The notes: generated by a model not told the origin, from the letters alone. 64,000 bases of DNA from Thalassobaculum_A sp040219215 (GCF_040219215.1 NZ_JAVJSX010000024.1:83109-147108); one strand, 5' to 3'; shown: positions 43,222 through 52,525, counted from the stretch's first letter. Made by a program: numbers and translations.

Positions 43222-44592
43222 TCAATCGGCACCGGTATGGCGCAGTTCCTGCAGCCGGTCCCGTGTACCATACCATAGATAGGCTCCCGCCAGCGCCAGA
43301 CGACGCATCGCCGCCATCGGGAACCGCGCCGGCAAACCGCGCAGCACGGCGGGGACCGGGGCCGCAGCCGAACCAAGCGCGATCGCGTCCGCCACCGTCT
43401 TGCCGGCCATCGGCGCCGCCGCCACGCCGGCAGCGTGATATCCGAACGCATAGTGGACGCTTGGGTCATCGTTCACCGCGCCGATCGACGGTGCGCGCTT
43501 GCGGGTCATCGCCACCAGCCCGCGCCAGCGGTAGTCGACCTCGATGCCGGCCCAACTGGGGAACAGTTCGCCAAGCCGGCGGTGCATCCACGCCTGCATC
43601 CGGTCCGCGGCCGCCGTGGTTCCCGCCGTGTCGCCGCGCGCGCCGAACAGCAGTCGCCGGTCAGGCAGCAGACGGTAGTAGAACAGCAGGGTGCGGGCGT
43701 TCACGATCGCCGTCTCGGTGTTCCAGGATTCGGCCGCCAGTTCCGCATCGCCAAGCGGACGGGTGACCAGGATGTTGGAGATCGCCGGCAGGACCCGCGC
43801 ATCCAGGCCCCGATGCAGCCCGTCCGGCGTCCAGCCGTTGGCGGCGACCACGACGCGACGCGCCCGCACCGATGCTCCGTTCGCGGCAACGAGACGATGA
43901 TCGCTGCCGTCCCGGTCCCAGCGCACGACCGGGCTGTGCGCGTAAACACGCACACCACGTCGGCGCGCCGCGCCCAGGAGACCCAAGGCGTAGGCCATAG
44001 GGTGCAGAGCAAAGCCGACGCCGACATGCACCCCGCCGAACTGCTCGGTCCCGCCGTGCCCGACTTCCGCGAACGCCGCGCGGTCGAGGATCCGTGTCGG
44101 CACACCGGTCAGCGCTGTCAGATGGCCCGCCTCCTCCACCAGGCCGGCCAGACGGCTCGGATGATCGGCCACCTCCAGATTGCCATCTCCCTGGGCGCAA
44201 ACGTCGAACCCTTCGTCAGCCGGCAGTGTGCGAGCGAGGTCGCACCCGGCAATCGCCCAGCGATAGAACGCCGCCGTCTCGTCCCGGCCCCAGCGTCGGA
44301 CCATCTCCGGGATCGACGCCTTGGCCGGCGGGATACAGACCAGCCCGCCGTTGCGACCGGACGCCCCCCAGGCCGGCACGCCCGCATCCAGAACCACCGC
44401 CTCGATGCCGTGATCGCGCGCCAAGTGCAGGGCGGTCGACAACCCGGTGTAGCCGCCACCGATGACCGCCACATCGGCAGCCTCGTCCTGAACCAGCGAG
44501 GGCACCGTCGGCCGCTCCGCCGTCGCCTCCCAATAGGACGGCTCGACCCGGTCGTAGCGGTACAGCGAGGCATCGAACACCCGTTCCGTCAT
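43222..44592 (-). CDS. FAD-dependent oxidoreductase (gamma-glutamylputrescine oxidase-like, DAO family)
   Basis: Flavoprotein of 456 residues. An N-terminal lead (YDRVEPSYWEATAERPTVPS) is followed by the FAD motif VAVIGGGYTGLSTALHLARD, VVLDAG at strand 2, and WGASGRNGGLVCIPPA. The C-terminal half has VDYRWRGLVAMTRKRAPSIG and GYHAAGVAAAPMAGKTVADA, the pattern of PuuB-type oxidases. It is related to, but distinct from, the DAO at 38756. A small membrane protein follows. Likely substrates are amines or N-methylated amino acids. Confidence 0.88.
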   Translation of the reverse strand: MTERVFDASLYRYDRVEPSYWEATAERPTVPSLVQDEAADVAVIGGGYTGLSTALHLARDHGIEAVVLDAGVPAWGASGRNGGLVCIPPAKASIPEMVRRWGRDETAAFYRWAIAGCDLARTLPADEGFDVCAQGDGNLEVADHPSRLAGLVEEAGHLTALTGVPTRILDRAAFAEVGHGGTEQFGGVHVGVGFALHPMAYALGLLGAARRRGVRVYAHSPVVRWDRDGSDHRLVAANGASVRARRVVVAANGWTPDGLHRGLDARVLPAISNILVTRPLGDAELAAESWNTETAIVNARTLLFYYRLLPDRRLLFGARGDTAGTTAAADRMQAWMHRRLGELFPSWAGIEVDYRWRGLVAMTRKRAPSIGAVNDDPSVHYAFGYHAAGVAAAPMAGKTVADAIALGSAAAPVPAVLRGLPARFPMAAMRRLALAGAYLWYGTRDRLQELRHTGAD

Positions 44593-44684
44593 TTCGCTGT
44601 CACTTCCCTGATGCGCACCGCCGCCGACTCGGCCAGTGTGCGAGCGCTCGGCCCGGTCGGCCAGCGAAAGAGGACGGCACGGTC

Positions 44685-45863
44685 ATGACTGTATTCCCGG
44701 CGGGCCTGGACCCCAGCGCGATCCGTTTGGCGTTGTTCTACACGGCCTACTTCGCGGTGACCGGATTCCTGCTGCCATATTGGCCGGCCTGGCTGGAGTC
44801 CCGGGGCCTGGACCCGGTGACCATTGGCGCTGTGTTGTCCGTTGGCTTCTGGATCAAGCTGGTGGCGCACCCTGGCATGGCGGCGGTCGCCGATGCGACC
44901 GGCGCGCTGCGCGGGCTGACCATCGCGCTGGCGGCAGCATCGTTCGTGGTTTTCGCCGGCTTCGGGCTGGCCGATACGCCCTGGCACTACCTTGCGCTGG
45001 CCGCCCTGGTCGGCATCACCTTCCAGTCGATCATGCCACTCGGCGAGGCGCTGGCGCTCGCCGAGATCAAGGCGCGCAAGCTCGACTACGGCCGCATCCG
45101 GATCTGGGGGTCGGTCTCGTTCATGGCGATGGCGGCACTCGGCGGCTGGGCGATCGACCATTTCCAGGCCCCGGTGATCCTTCCCCTGGTGCTGGTGACG
45201 CTGGTCGGCCTGATCGTCGCCGGCATCGCCTTGCCGAAGCGGCGCGTCGAAACCCGGCGCCCCTGGTCCTGGTCCGCCGCCGCCCGGCTCGCTCTTGATC
45301 GGCGTTTCCTGATTTTCGTCATTGCGGCCGGCGCCGCCCAGGCCAGTCACAGCGTATTCTACGGGTTCGGCACCATCGCGTGGCGGCGGATCGGGTTCGA
45401 CGACACCGTCATCGGCCTGCTGTGGACCCTCGGGGTGGTCGCCGAGATCGTGCTGTTCTGGCTGGCCGCCCGGCTCGGCCGTTTCGGCAGCGCCACGTTC
45501 CTGCTGGCGGCGGCCGGCGTCGGTGCGGTGGTGCGGTGGCCGCTGACGGCGATCGCCGACACGGTGGCGATGGCAGCGGTACTGCAGTTGCTGCACGCCC
45601 TTACCTTTGGCGCCGCCCATCTGGGTGCCATGCGCTACCTGCAGGACAACGCGCCGCCCGGCCTGGAGGCCACTGCCCAGGCGCTGTACTACGCGCTGGT
45701 AACCGGCGTGCTGATGGGCCTGTCAATGCCGTTCGCCGGCGTTCTCTACCAGCGGATCGGCATGGACGCCTACCACGCGATGGGAGTTCTCGGCCTGATC
45801 GGCCTAGCGGCGACCGCGGTGCTCGCCCGCATCGCCCCGCTCCCAACCGACCGGACCACCTGA
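44685..45863 (+). CDS. MFS transporter (MFS_1_like, HcaT/nucleoside-symporter type)
   Basis: Inner-membrane transporter of 392 residues with twelve hydrophobic helices. The start LALFYTAYFAVTGFLLPYWP and the loop LDYGRIRIWGSVSFMAMAAL are hallmarks of the HcaT/LacY-like subgroup. The second half begins near 210 (DRRFLIFVIAAGAAQASHSV, FYGFGTIAWRRIGF). The substrate cannot be read from sequence; members take up aromatic acids, sugars or nucleosides. Confidence 0.88.
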   Translation: MTVFPAGLDPSAIRLALFYTAYFAVTGFLLPYWPAWLESRGLDPVTIGAVLSVGFWIKLVAHPGMAAVADATGALRGLTIALAAASFVVFAGFGLADTPWHYLALAALVGITFQSIMPLGEALALAEIKARKLDYGRIRIWGSVSFMAMAALGGWAIDHFQAPVILPLVLVTLVGLIVAGIALPKRRVETRRPWSWSAAARLALDRRFLIFVIAAGAAQASHSVFYGFGTIAWRRIGFDDTVIGLLWTLGVVAEIVLFWLAARLGRFGSATFLLAAAGVGAVVRWPLTAIADTVAMAAVLQLLHALTFGAAHLGAMRYLQDNAPPGLEATAQALYYALVTGVLMGLSMPFAGVLYQRIGMDAYHAMGVLGLIGLAATAVLARIAPLPTDRTT

Positions 45864-45882
45864 CCTCCGCCGTCTGTGCCGC

Positions 45883-46419
45883 TCAGCTGCCGCCGCGCAC
45901 CCGGCGCATCAACGGTGCGGCGCCCAGCGACGCAACAATCGCGATACCGGTCAGACCGAACGCCTTGAAGGTCACCCAGCCATCGGTCGAAAGGGAGCGC
46001 CACGCGATCTCGTTGGCGACGGCCATCACGACGAAGATGCCCATCCAGTACAGCGTCAGGTTACGCCAGCCGCGGTCATCCAGGTCCAGCATCGAACCGA
46101 GCGCCATTTTCAGCAGGCTCCGGCCGAACAACAGACCGATACCGAGGGCTGCCGCCGACAGCAGGCTCGCCACCGTCGGCTTGATCTTCAGGAAGAACGT
46201 ATCGTCGAAGAACAAGGTCAGGCCGCCAAAGATCGAGACCAGGACCGCACCAAACACCGGCAGCCAAGGAACCCGCCGCTCGCGCAGCATCGCCCAGGCC
46301 ACCGCCAGAACCGTGGCGACGACCAGCACCACGGTTGCCGGCATGATCCCGAAGGCCATGTTGCTGACGAAGAACAGAACCAGCGGCCCGTATTCGGTCA
46401 GTGCACGCGTACCCGACAC
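45883..46419 (-). CDS. yciB: Inner-membrane protein YciB/IspZ (septation protein A family)
   Basis: Membrane protein of 178 residues with five to six helices. Family segments are YGPLVLFFVSNMAFGIMPAT, FGGLTLFFDDTFFLKIKPT, LLFGRSLLKMALGSMLDLDD and NEIAWRSLSTDGWVTFKAFG. Homologues affect envelope synthesis and septation. It starts with GTG at 46419, 12 bases after the Dus gene stop, so the two are co-transcribed. Confidence 0.92.
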   Translation of the reverse strand: MSGTRALTEYGPLVLFFVSNMAFGIMPATVVLVVATVLAVAWAMLRERRVPWLPVFGAVLVSIFGGLTLFFDDTFFLKIKPTVASLLSAAALGIGLLFGRSLLKMALGSMLDLDDRGWRNLTLYWMGIFVVMAVANEIAWRSLSTDGWVTFKAFGLTGIAIVASLGAAPLMRRVRGGS

Positions 46420-46431
46420 AGTTGTTTCCTC

Positions 46432-47436
46432 TCAGGCCGCAGCGCGGCGTTCCGGGGCCACTCGCTTGGCCGCCTCGATCAGGATGTCCGGCCCAGCGTC
46501 CGGATTCGGCATGGTCTCCGACAGGTACCGGCGCCAGGCGCGCGCACCTGGCAATCCCTGAAACAGGCCAAGCATGTGGCGGGCGACCGACTTTACCGGC
46601 GTCCCAAGATCGCGACGGGCACGCCCGGCATACTCCGCCATCGCCTCAACCACCGCGTGACGGTCGATATCCGTCGGCGGCGCAGCGAAGATCTGCCAGT
46701 CGACGTCGGCCAGCACCCATGGCGTCTGGTAGGCAGCCCGACCGACCATTCCGCCGTCCAGGCCGCGCGCCAACGCCGCCTGCACCGCGTTGAGGCAGAG
46801 CAAGCCGCCGTTGAGCACGATCGTCATACCCGGGTTCGCTGCCTTCAGGGCGTCCACTCGGTCATAGTCGAGCGGTGGGACGTCTCGGTTTTCCTTCGGC
46901 GACAGCCCCTGCAGCCACGCCTTGCGGGCGTGAACGATCAGGGTGCGGCATCCCGCCGTCGCGACCGCCGCGGTCAAAGCGTCAAGCGCTGGACCCGGAT
47001 CCTGGTCGTCCACGCCGATCCGGCATTTCACGGTGACCGGAATCGATACCGCAGCCCGCATCGCTTCGACCATACGCCCGACCAGCGCCGGCTCGCGCAT
47101 CAGGCACGCACCGAAACGGCCCGACTGCACGCGGTCGGATGGGCAGCCAACGTTGATGTTGACCTCGTCGTAGCCGAAGTCTTCGGCAATCCGCGCGGCC
47201 TCGGCCATCGCCGACGGTTCGGAACCGCCAAGTTGCAGCGCCACCGGGTGCTCGTCGGTTGAGAACCCGATCACGCGACCACGATCCCCGAAACGCACGG
47301 CGTCGGCCGTCACCATCTCGGTGTACAGCAGGGCATGCCGCGTCAGATGGCGGTGGAACGCCCGGCAATGCCGGTCGGTCCAATCCATCATCGGTGCGAC
47401 GGACAAGGTATGTGGCGGGCGGATCATGCCGATCAT
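46432..47436 (-). CDS. dusA: tRNA-dihydrouridine synthase, DusA type
   Basis: Flavoenzyme of about 334 residues reducing uridines in the tRNA D-loop. FMN-barrel motifs are SVAPMMDWTDRHCRAFHRHL, YTEMVTADA, the catalytic cysteine C98 in NINVGCPSDRVQSGRFG, TVKCRIGVDD, and LNGGL. The DusA-specific ACLM segment follows the cysteine. The start is the ATG at 47436 or the one at 47427; an upstream TTG at 47478 is unlikely. It heads an operon with yciB and is divergent from the isochorismatase-like gene. Confidence 0.92.
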   Translation of the reverse strand: MIGMIRPPHTLSVAPMMDWTDRHCRAFHRHLTRHALLYTEMVTADAVRFGDRGRVIGFSTDEHPVALQLGGSEPSAMAEAARIAEDFGYDEVNINVGCPSDRVQSGRFGACLMREPALVGRMVEAMRAAVSIPVTVKCRIGVDDQDPGPALDALTAAVATAGCRTLIVHARKAWLQGLSPKENRDVPPLDYDRVDALKAANPGMTIVLNGGLLCLNAVQAALARGLDGGMVGRAAYQTPWVLADVDWQIFAAPPTDIDRHAVVEAMAEYAGRARRDLGTPVKSVARHMLGLFQGLPGARAWRRYLSETMPNPDAGPDILIEAAKRVAPERRAAA

Positions 47437-47615
47437 GTACGACGTACCAACCGATTCGAAAAGGCCGGAGCCGGGCAAATAAAGCGGCAGAGCCGGAAGT
47501 CATCCAGCCAACCAGACTTGGCAGCCCGTCGCTCCTGCGGGAGGATGAGGCATCCAGATATGGTCTGCCGCACGTTGGCGGGCAGACTCCATTCCTCCGT
47601 CGACCGAGCAATCAA

Positions 47616-48329
47616 ATGCCAGCCGTTTCCTGCAACGCCGGACTTACCTTTGAGATCATTCCGCAAACGACAGCGTTGCTGGCGATCGACCTGCAGCGTG
47701 ACTTTCTCGATGCCGATGGCTTCATCGGTTCCCAGGGCGATGACATCACCATCATGCGTGCGATCATTCCGAACGCCGTCGCCCTGATCAACGCGGCGCG
47801 CTCCGCGGGCATCCCTGTGATTCACACTCGGGAAGGATACGCCCCGGACCTCAGCGACATGCACGCGATGAAGCGGGAGCGTGGTGTCGCCGGACGATCC
47901 GGACCGCTTGGCCGGTTCCTGATTCGCAGTGAAGCCGGACATGCGCACATCGCCGAATGCCGTCCCGCGGCCGGCGAACTCATCGTCGACAAGCCCGGCT
48001 TCGGCAGCTTCTACAGGACCGATCTGGAGCAGACCCTGAACGACCGCGGAATTGACCGATTGATCCTGTTTGGCGTGACGACGCAATGCTGCGTCTCGTC
48101 CACCCTGCGCGAGGCGGTGGACCGCGGGCTGAGATGCCTGACCGTCGAGGACGCCTGTGCTGCCACGACGCCTGAACTGCACAACGCGGCCATCCAGATG
48201 ATCTACGGTGAGAACAATCTGTTCGGATGGGTCAGTGACACTGCGCGTGTCCTGGCGGCCATCCCCCTTCGACCAAGCGGAGCCAGTCCGACAAGGGGCG
48301 CCGCGCCTGAGCCGCGGGCGCCCCTCTAG
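47616..48329 (+). CDS. Isochorismatase-like cysteine hydrolase
   Basis: Hydrolase of about 237 residues in the isochorismatase/N-carbamoylsarcosine amidase superfamily. The catalytic triad is D25 (LLAIDLQRDFLD), K126 (LIVDKPGFGSFY) and C159 (GVTTQCCVSSTLREA), with the cis-peptide motif V-T before it. Probable substrates are ureides, biuret-like or nicotinamide-like amides. The final 20 residues are proline- and arginine-rich and are encoded by a terminator-like hairpin. Start: ATG at 47616; the open frame reaches back through the Dus region. Confidence 0.85.
   Translation: MPAVSCNAGLTFEIIPQTTALLAIDLQRDFLDADGFIGSQGDDITIMRAIIPNAVALINAARSAGIPVIHTREGYAPDLSDMHAMKRERGVAGRSGPLGRFLIRSEAGHAHIAECRPAAGELIVDKPGFGSFYRTDLEQTLNDRGIDRLILFGVTTQCCVSSTLREAVDRGLRCLTVEDACAATTPELHNAAIQMIYGENNLFGWVSDTARVLAAIPLRPSGASPTRGAAPEPRAPL
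48294..48325. terminator. Hairpin over the 3' end of the isochorismatase-like gene
   Basis: AGGGGCGCC (48294-48302) and GGCGCCCCT (48317-48325) make a perfect 9-bp stem with a 14-base loop. The TAG stop is at 48327-48329, just beyond it. The gene at 48352 runs towards this point from the right, so the hairpin may end transcripts from both sides; no T-tract follows. Confidence 0.5.
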
Positions 48330-48351
48330 GACTGCAAAATCGATCGTGGTC

Positions 48352-48810
48352 TCAGGCAGACTTCTTGCGACGACCGGCCGGCTTGGCCGAGACCCGGCCA
48401 AGGCCGATCTTCTTGGCGAACTCCGAGCGCTGCTTGGCATAGTTCGGCGCAACCATCGGATAGTTGGCCGGCAGACCCCACTTCGCGCGGTACTCCTCGG
48501 GTGTCAGATCATAGGTGGTCCGCAGGTGCCGCTTCAGCATCTTCAACTGCTTGCCGTCTTCCAGGCAGACAATGTAGTCCGGCGTGATCGACTTCTTGAT
48601 CGGCACCGCCGGCTTCAACGGCTCGGCCTCAGGCTCACCGCCACCGGACGACAAGTTGCGAAGCGCGTCGTGCACAGTACCGATCACTTCGGAAATCTGC
48701 GCCGCCGACACGCTGTTATTCCCCAGGTACGCGGCAACCACCTCGGTTGTCATGCGCAAAAGGTCGGAAGACCCCATATTCTCTCGTGACGTTTCGTCGG
48801 TCATTTCCAT
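48352..48810 (-). CDS. mucR: MucR/Ros family zinc-finger-type transcriptional regulator
   Basis: Regulator of about 152 residues. The N-terminal part (16-55) has the usual helical segment VVAAYLGNNSVSAAQISEVI for oligomerisation. The core (70-135) contains ITPDYIVCLEDGKQLKMLKR then LTPEEYRAKWGLPANYPMVA and PNYAKQRSEFAKKIGLG, the MucR signature. Ros-type proteins coordinate zinc through two Cys/Asp and two His. Here C82, D85 and H95 remain, but the last histidine position is Thr99/Tyr100, so zinc binding looks incomplete. MucR controls exopolysaccharide, motility and cell-cycle genes in alphas. ATG 48810 or 48804. A consensus-like promoter is at 48848-48876. Confidence 0.93.
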   Translation of the reverse strand: MEMTDETSRENMGSSDLLRMTTEVVAAYLGNNSVSAAQISEVIGTVHDALRNLSSGGGEPEAEPLKPAVPIKKSITPDYIVCLEDGKQLKMLKRHLRTTYDLTPEEYRAKWGLPANYPMVAPNYAKQRSEFAKKIGLGRVSAKPAGRRKKSA

Positions 48811-48847
48811 GTCCTAAGTTTACGGTGTCATTCGACCCCCATGGGTC

Positions 48848-48876
48848 AAAATTGGCCGTCGACCTTCAACTGTCAA
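48848..48876 (-). promoter_or_regulatory. Probable mucR promoter
   Basis: On the minus strand TTGACA (48876-48871), 17 bases, AATTTT (48853-48848). A GACCC-CCAT-GGGTC inverted repeat (48834-48847) lies just downstream, between promoter and gene, where an autoregulatory site would sit. Confidence 0.5.
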
Positions 48877-49212
48877 GAAACTTTCAATACTCCACAGTAC
48901 AAATCTGCATGTATGACGCATAGACAGCGAAAGAATTGATGACCACTGGCATCATGTGTTCATCCGTTCCGCGAGATATCGCGACTCAATCAACCGCACC
49001 GAGACTGCTGGATCAAAGGAGCGACGAAACACCGCAGGCAAATTCTTCGTGGAATAACGGGCGCATACCTGAGTCAGCCGCCCTGCGGGGCCGGAACTAT
49101 CGAAGTCCATCACGCAATACCCCACCATTTGGCCCGTGGGACACAGGCGGATAGAATGCCAACCAGCACTGCATTGTCAGTGGAACGACTACGACCTTGA
49201 GGACAAACGAAA
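48877..49212. other. Intergenic region between mucR and adenine deaminase
   Basis: About 335 bases of lower GC near the mucR end. A short open frame (48936-49154) has no recognisable features and poor codon character, so I do not call it. No convincing riboswitch fold or repeat is evident. It must carry the ade promoter; GAGGA precedes the ade start at a distance of about 10 bases. Confidence 0.4.
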
Positions 49213-50925
49213 ATGGTCGCGAGAACCGTCGCCGAACTTGCACGGGCGATCGACCAGGGGCGCGGAGTCGCCGCCGCCGAACTGGTCCTCAAGGGCGGTC
49301 GGGTCTTCGATCTGGTAACCGGTGACTTGTTTGTCACCGACGTCGCGATCTGCGGTGACCGGATCGTCGGAACCGGCGGCGACTATCGCGGCATCCGAGA
49401 GATCGACGCACGTGGCAAGACGATCGTACCGGGGTTTATCGATACGCATCTGCATATCGAATCGTCGCTGCTGACCCCACACGCGTTCGACCGCTGCGTG
49501 CTCGGTCATGGCGTCACTACAGTGATCTGCGACCCGCACGAGATCTCCAACGTGCTGGGTATCGACGGGGTCCGCTATTTCCTGGAGTCGGCACAGGAAA
49601 CGGTAATGGACGTCCGGGTGCAGTTGTCCAGCTGTGTGCCCGCGACCCACCTGGAGACCTCCGGCGCACGGCTGGAGGCGAGTGATCTGACACCGTACAT
49701 GGACCACGCCAAGGTCATCGGCCTTGCAGAGTTCATGAACTTCCCCGGCGTCCTGGCTAAGGACCCCCTCTGTCTCGCCAAGCTCGAGGCCTTCTCGGAA
49801 CGGCACATCGATGGACACGCACCGCTGCTGCGCGGCCTCGACCTGAACGGCTATCTGGCCGCCGGAATTCGTACCGACCATGAGATCACCACCGCCGACG
49901 AAGCGCTGGAAAAGCTGCGCAAGGGCATGCACGTTCTGATCCGCGAAGGCTCGGTCTCCAAGGACCTGCACGCGCTGATCTCGATCATCACCGAGCGCCA
50001 TTCACCGTTCATCGCGCTGTGCACCGACGACCGCAACCCGCTGGACATCGCCGAGGAGGGCCATCTCGACTACATGATCCGCACCGCTGTTGCCGCCGGC
50101 GTCGCGCCGCTGGCCGTCTACCGCGCGGCAAGCATCTCCGGAGCCCGCGCTTTCGGTCTGTCCGACCGCGGCCTGGTGGCTCCGGGCTGGCGGGCCGATC
50201 TGGCGATCCTGGATGATCTGGACGACTGCCGGGTCTCAAGCGTGATCTCCGCCGGCCGGCTGGTCGACGACACGCTGTTCGCCACCCGCAAGGCGGTAAA
50301 AGTGGTCGGTCGGCACAGCGTCAAGGCGCGCCCGGTCGCAGCGATGGACTTCGCCGCCCGCGGCTCGGGCCCGTCGACACCGGTGATCGGTGTCGTCCCG
50401 GGCAAGATCATTACCGAATACCGGACCTTCGCCCTGCCCTACCGCGACGGCACCCGGCGTGTCGACACCGGGCAGGACGTGATCAAGGTCGCGGTGGTCG
50501 AACGTCACGGCGTCAACGGCAATATCGGAATCGGGTTCGTGAACGGCTTCGGGCTGAAGCGAGGCGCCATCGCCTCGACGGTCGGACACGACAGCCACAA
50601 CATCTGTGTTGTCGGTGCCGACGACTCCGACATGGCGGTGGCGGTCAACCGACTGGGCGAGATCGAAGGCGGTTTCGTAGTCGCCGTCAACGGCAAGGTG
50701 ATGGCCGAAATCGCCCTGCCGGTTGCCGGGTTGATGAGCCTGATGGGCCACGAGGACGTGCGCGACGCCCTGATCCCGCTGCGCCAGGCGGCAAGGGCGC
50801 TCGGCACCACGCTGGCCGAGCCGTTCCTGCAGGTCGCCTTCCTGCCGCTGCCGGTGATCCCGCACCTGAAGATCACCGACAAGGGACTGGTTGACGTCGA
50901 TCGGTTCCAACTGATCGACGCCTGA
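49213..50925 (+). CDS. ade: Adenine deaminase
   Basis: Metal-dependent deaminase of 570 residues converting adenine to hypoxanthine. Characteristic motifs are VPGFIDTHLHIESSLLTPHA, GHGVTTVICDPHEISNVLG, the metal/active-site region VIGLAEFMNFPGVL, IRTDHEITTADEALEKLRKG and LCTDDRNPLDIAEEGHLD. The C-terminal Adenine_deam_C half ends with a PLPVIPHLKITDKGL segment. Length is normal. It lies upstream of homospermidine synthase with 154 bases between, so probably a separate promoter. No adenine phosphoribosyltransferase lies close by. Confidence 0.95.
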   Translation: MVARTVAELARAIDQGRGVAAAELVLKGGRVFDLVTGDLFVTDVAICGDRIVGTGGDYRGIREIDARGKTIVPGFIDTHLHIESSLLTPHAFDRCVLGHGVTTVICDPHEISNVLGIDGVRYFLESAQETVMDVRVQLSSCVPATHLETSGARLEASDLTPYMDHAKVIGLAEFMNFPGVLAKDPLCLAKLEAFSERHIDGHAPLLRGLDLNGYLAAGIRTDHEITTADEALEKLRKGMHVLIREGSVSKDLHALISIITERHSPFIALCTDDRNPLDIAEEGHLDYMIRTAVAAGVAPLAVYRAASISGARAFGLSDRGLVAPGWRADLAILDDLDDCRVSSVISAGRLVDDTLFATRKAVKVVGRHSVKARPVAAMDFAARGSGPSTPVIGVVPGKIITEYRTFALPYRDGTRRVDTGQDVIKVAVVERHGVNGNIGIGFVNGFGLKRGAIASTVGHDSHNICVVGADDSDMAVAVNRLGEIEGGFVVAVNGKVMAEIALPVAGLMSLMGHEDVRDALIPLRQAARALGTTLAEPFLQVAFLPLPVIPHLKITDKGLVDVDRFQLIDA

Positions 50926-51079
50926 CCGATCGGTCGTCGTCGAAACGCTTGCGTTGAGCGCCAAGGCGTATCATTGACGGCGCTTCGATGATGCCGGGGA
51001 GACCCGACCGTCGACCGATGTCCCGCAATCACACGAAGCCACGGCGCTGCAGGAGCGCCGGCCGCGCAGGAGATCTTCC

Positions 51080-52525
51080 ATGACCGCTTCGTCCGCGACC
51101 GAATGGCCCGTGCACGGAACCATCGACGGCCCGATCGTGATGATCGGCTTCGGCTCGATCGGCAAGGGTACCCTGCCGCTGATCGAACGGCATTTCAGCT
51201 TCGACCGCGAGCGGTTCGTGGTCATCGACCCGAATGACGCCGATCGGGGCATCCTGGACAGCAGCGGCATCCGTTTCGTGCATCAGGCGGTCACTCGCGA
51301 CAATTACCGCGAACTGCTGACCCCGTTGCTGACCGCCGGTGCCGGCCAGGGCTTCTGCGTGAACCTGTCGGTCGATACCTCTTCGCTCGACCTCATCAAG
51401 CTGTGTCGCGAGCTGGGTGTCCTGTACATCGACACGGTGGTCGAGCCGTGGCTCGGCTTCTACTTCGACGAGAACGCCGGTCCGGCGGACCGTTCGAACT
51501 ATGCACTGCGCGAGACCGTGCGCACCGAGAAGCTGTCGAATCCCGGCGGCACCACCGCGGTCTCGTGCTGCGGCGCCAACCCCGGCATGGTGTCGTGGTT
51601 CGTGAAGCAGGCACTGCTCGATATCGCCCGCGACACCGGCGCCGATACCGCAGTACCGACCGACCGCGACGGCTGGGGCCGACTGATGCAGTCCCTGGGT
51701 GTGAAGGGGGTCCACATTGCCGAGCGCGACACCCAGCGCGCCAAGCTGCCGAAGCCGATGGACGTGTTCTGGAACACCTGGTCGGTCGAGGGCTTCCTGT
51801 CTGAGGGCTTCCAACCGTCCGAGCTCGGCTTCGGGACCCACGAGCGCTGGATGCCGGAGAACGCCCGTCGGCACGAGACCGGCTGCCAGTCGGCGATCTA
51901 CCTGCTGCAGCCTGGCGCCAACACCCGGGTCCGGACCTGGTGTCCGACCCCGGGAGCGCAGTACGGCTTCCTCGTCACGCATAACGAATCAATCTCGATC
52001 GCCGACTATTTCACCCTTGGTGCCGCTGACGCGCCGGAGTACCGGCCGACTTGCCATTACGCCTATCACCCCTGCAACGACGCGGTCCTGTCGCTGCACG
52101 AGCTGTTCGGCAAGGCCGGCAAGCACCAGCCGACGCTCCATGTGCTGGAGGAGGACGAGATCGTCGACGGTATCGATGAACTGGGCGTTCTGCTCTACGG
52201 CCACTCAAAGAACGCCTACTGGTACGGCTCGCAGCTCTCCATCGAGGAGGCCCGCGAGTTGGCCCCGCAGCAGAATGCCACCGGGCTTCAGGTCACCTCC
52301 GCCGTTCTCGCCGGCATGGTGTGGGCCCTGGAGAACCGCGAGGCCGGTATCGTCGAAGCCGACGAGATGGACTTCACGCGATGCCTGGAGGTGCAGCGTC
52401 CCTATCTTGGTCCGGTAAAGGGCTACTACACCGACTGGACCCCGCTGACCGACCGGCCGGGCCTGTTCCCGGAGGACATGGACAGCTCCGATCCCTGGCA
52501 GTTCCGCAACGTCCTGGTTCGCTGA
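51080..52525 (+). CDS. hss: Homospermidine synthase
   Basis: NAD-dependent enzyme of 481 residues making sym-homospermidine from putrescine, the typical long polyamine of many alphaproteobacteria. The Rossmann segment GPIVMIGFGSIGKGTLPLIE is near residue 18, followed by VVIDPNDADR. The family segments GFCVNLSVDTSSLDLIKLCR, VSCCGANPGMVSWFVKQALL and THERWMPENARRHETGCQSA are clear. AGGAG precedes the ATG. A class IV aminotransferase follows 54 bases later. Confidence 0.95.
   Translation: MTASSATEWPVHGTIDGPIVMIGFGSIGKGTLPLIERHFSFDRERFVVIDPNDADRGILDSSGIRFVHQAVTRDNYRELLTPLLTAGAGQGFCVNLSVDTSSLDLIKLCRELGVLYIDTVVEPWLGFYFDENAGPADRSNYALRETVRTEKLSNPGGTTAVSCCGANPGMVSWFVKQALLDIARDTGADTAVPTDRDGWGRLMQSLGVKGVHIAERDTQRAKLPKPMDVFWNTWSVEGFLSEGFQPSELGFGTHERWMPENARRHETGCQSAIYLLQPGANTRVRTWCPTPGAQYGFLVTHNESISIADYFTLGAADAPEYRPTCHYAYHPCNDAVLSLHELFGKAGKHQPTLHVLEEDEIVDGIDELGVLLYGHSKNAYWYGSQLSIEEARELAPQQNATGLQVTSAVLAGMVWALENREAGIVEADEMDFTRCLEVQRPYLGPVKGYYTDWTPLTDRPGLFPEDMDSSDPWQFRNVLVR

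Noticed and set aside
48936..49154. Small plus-strand frame upstream of ade
   Set aside because: No recognisable motif, no good ribosome site and irregular composition; treated as intergenic.
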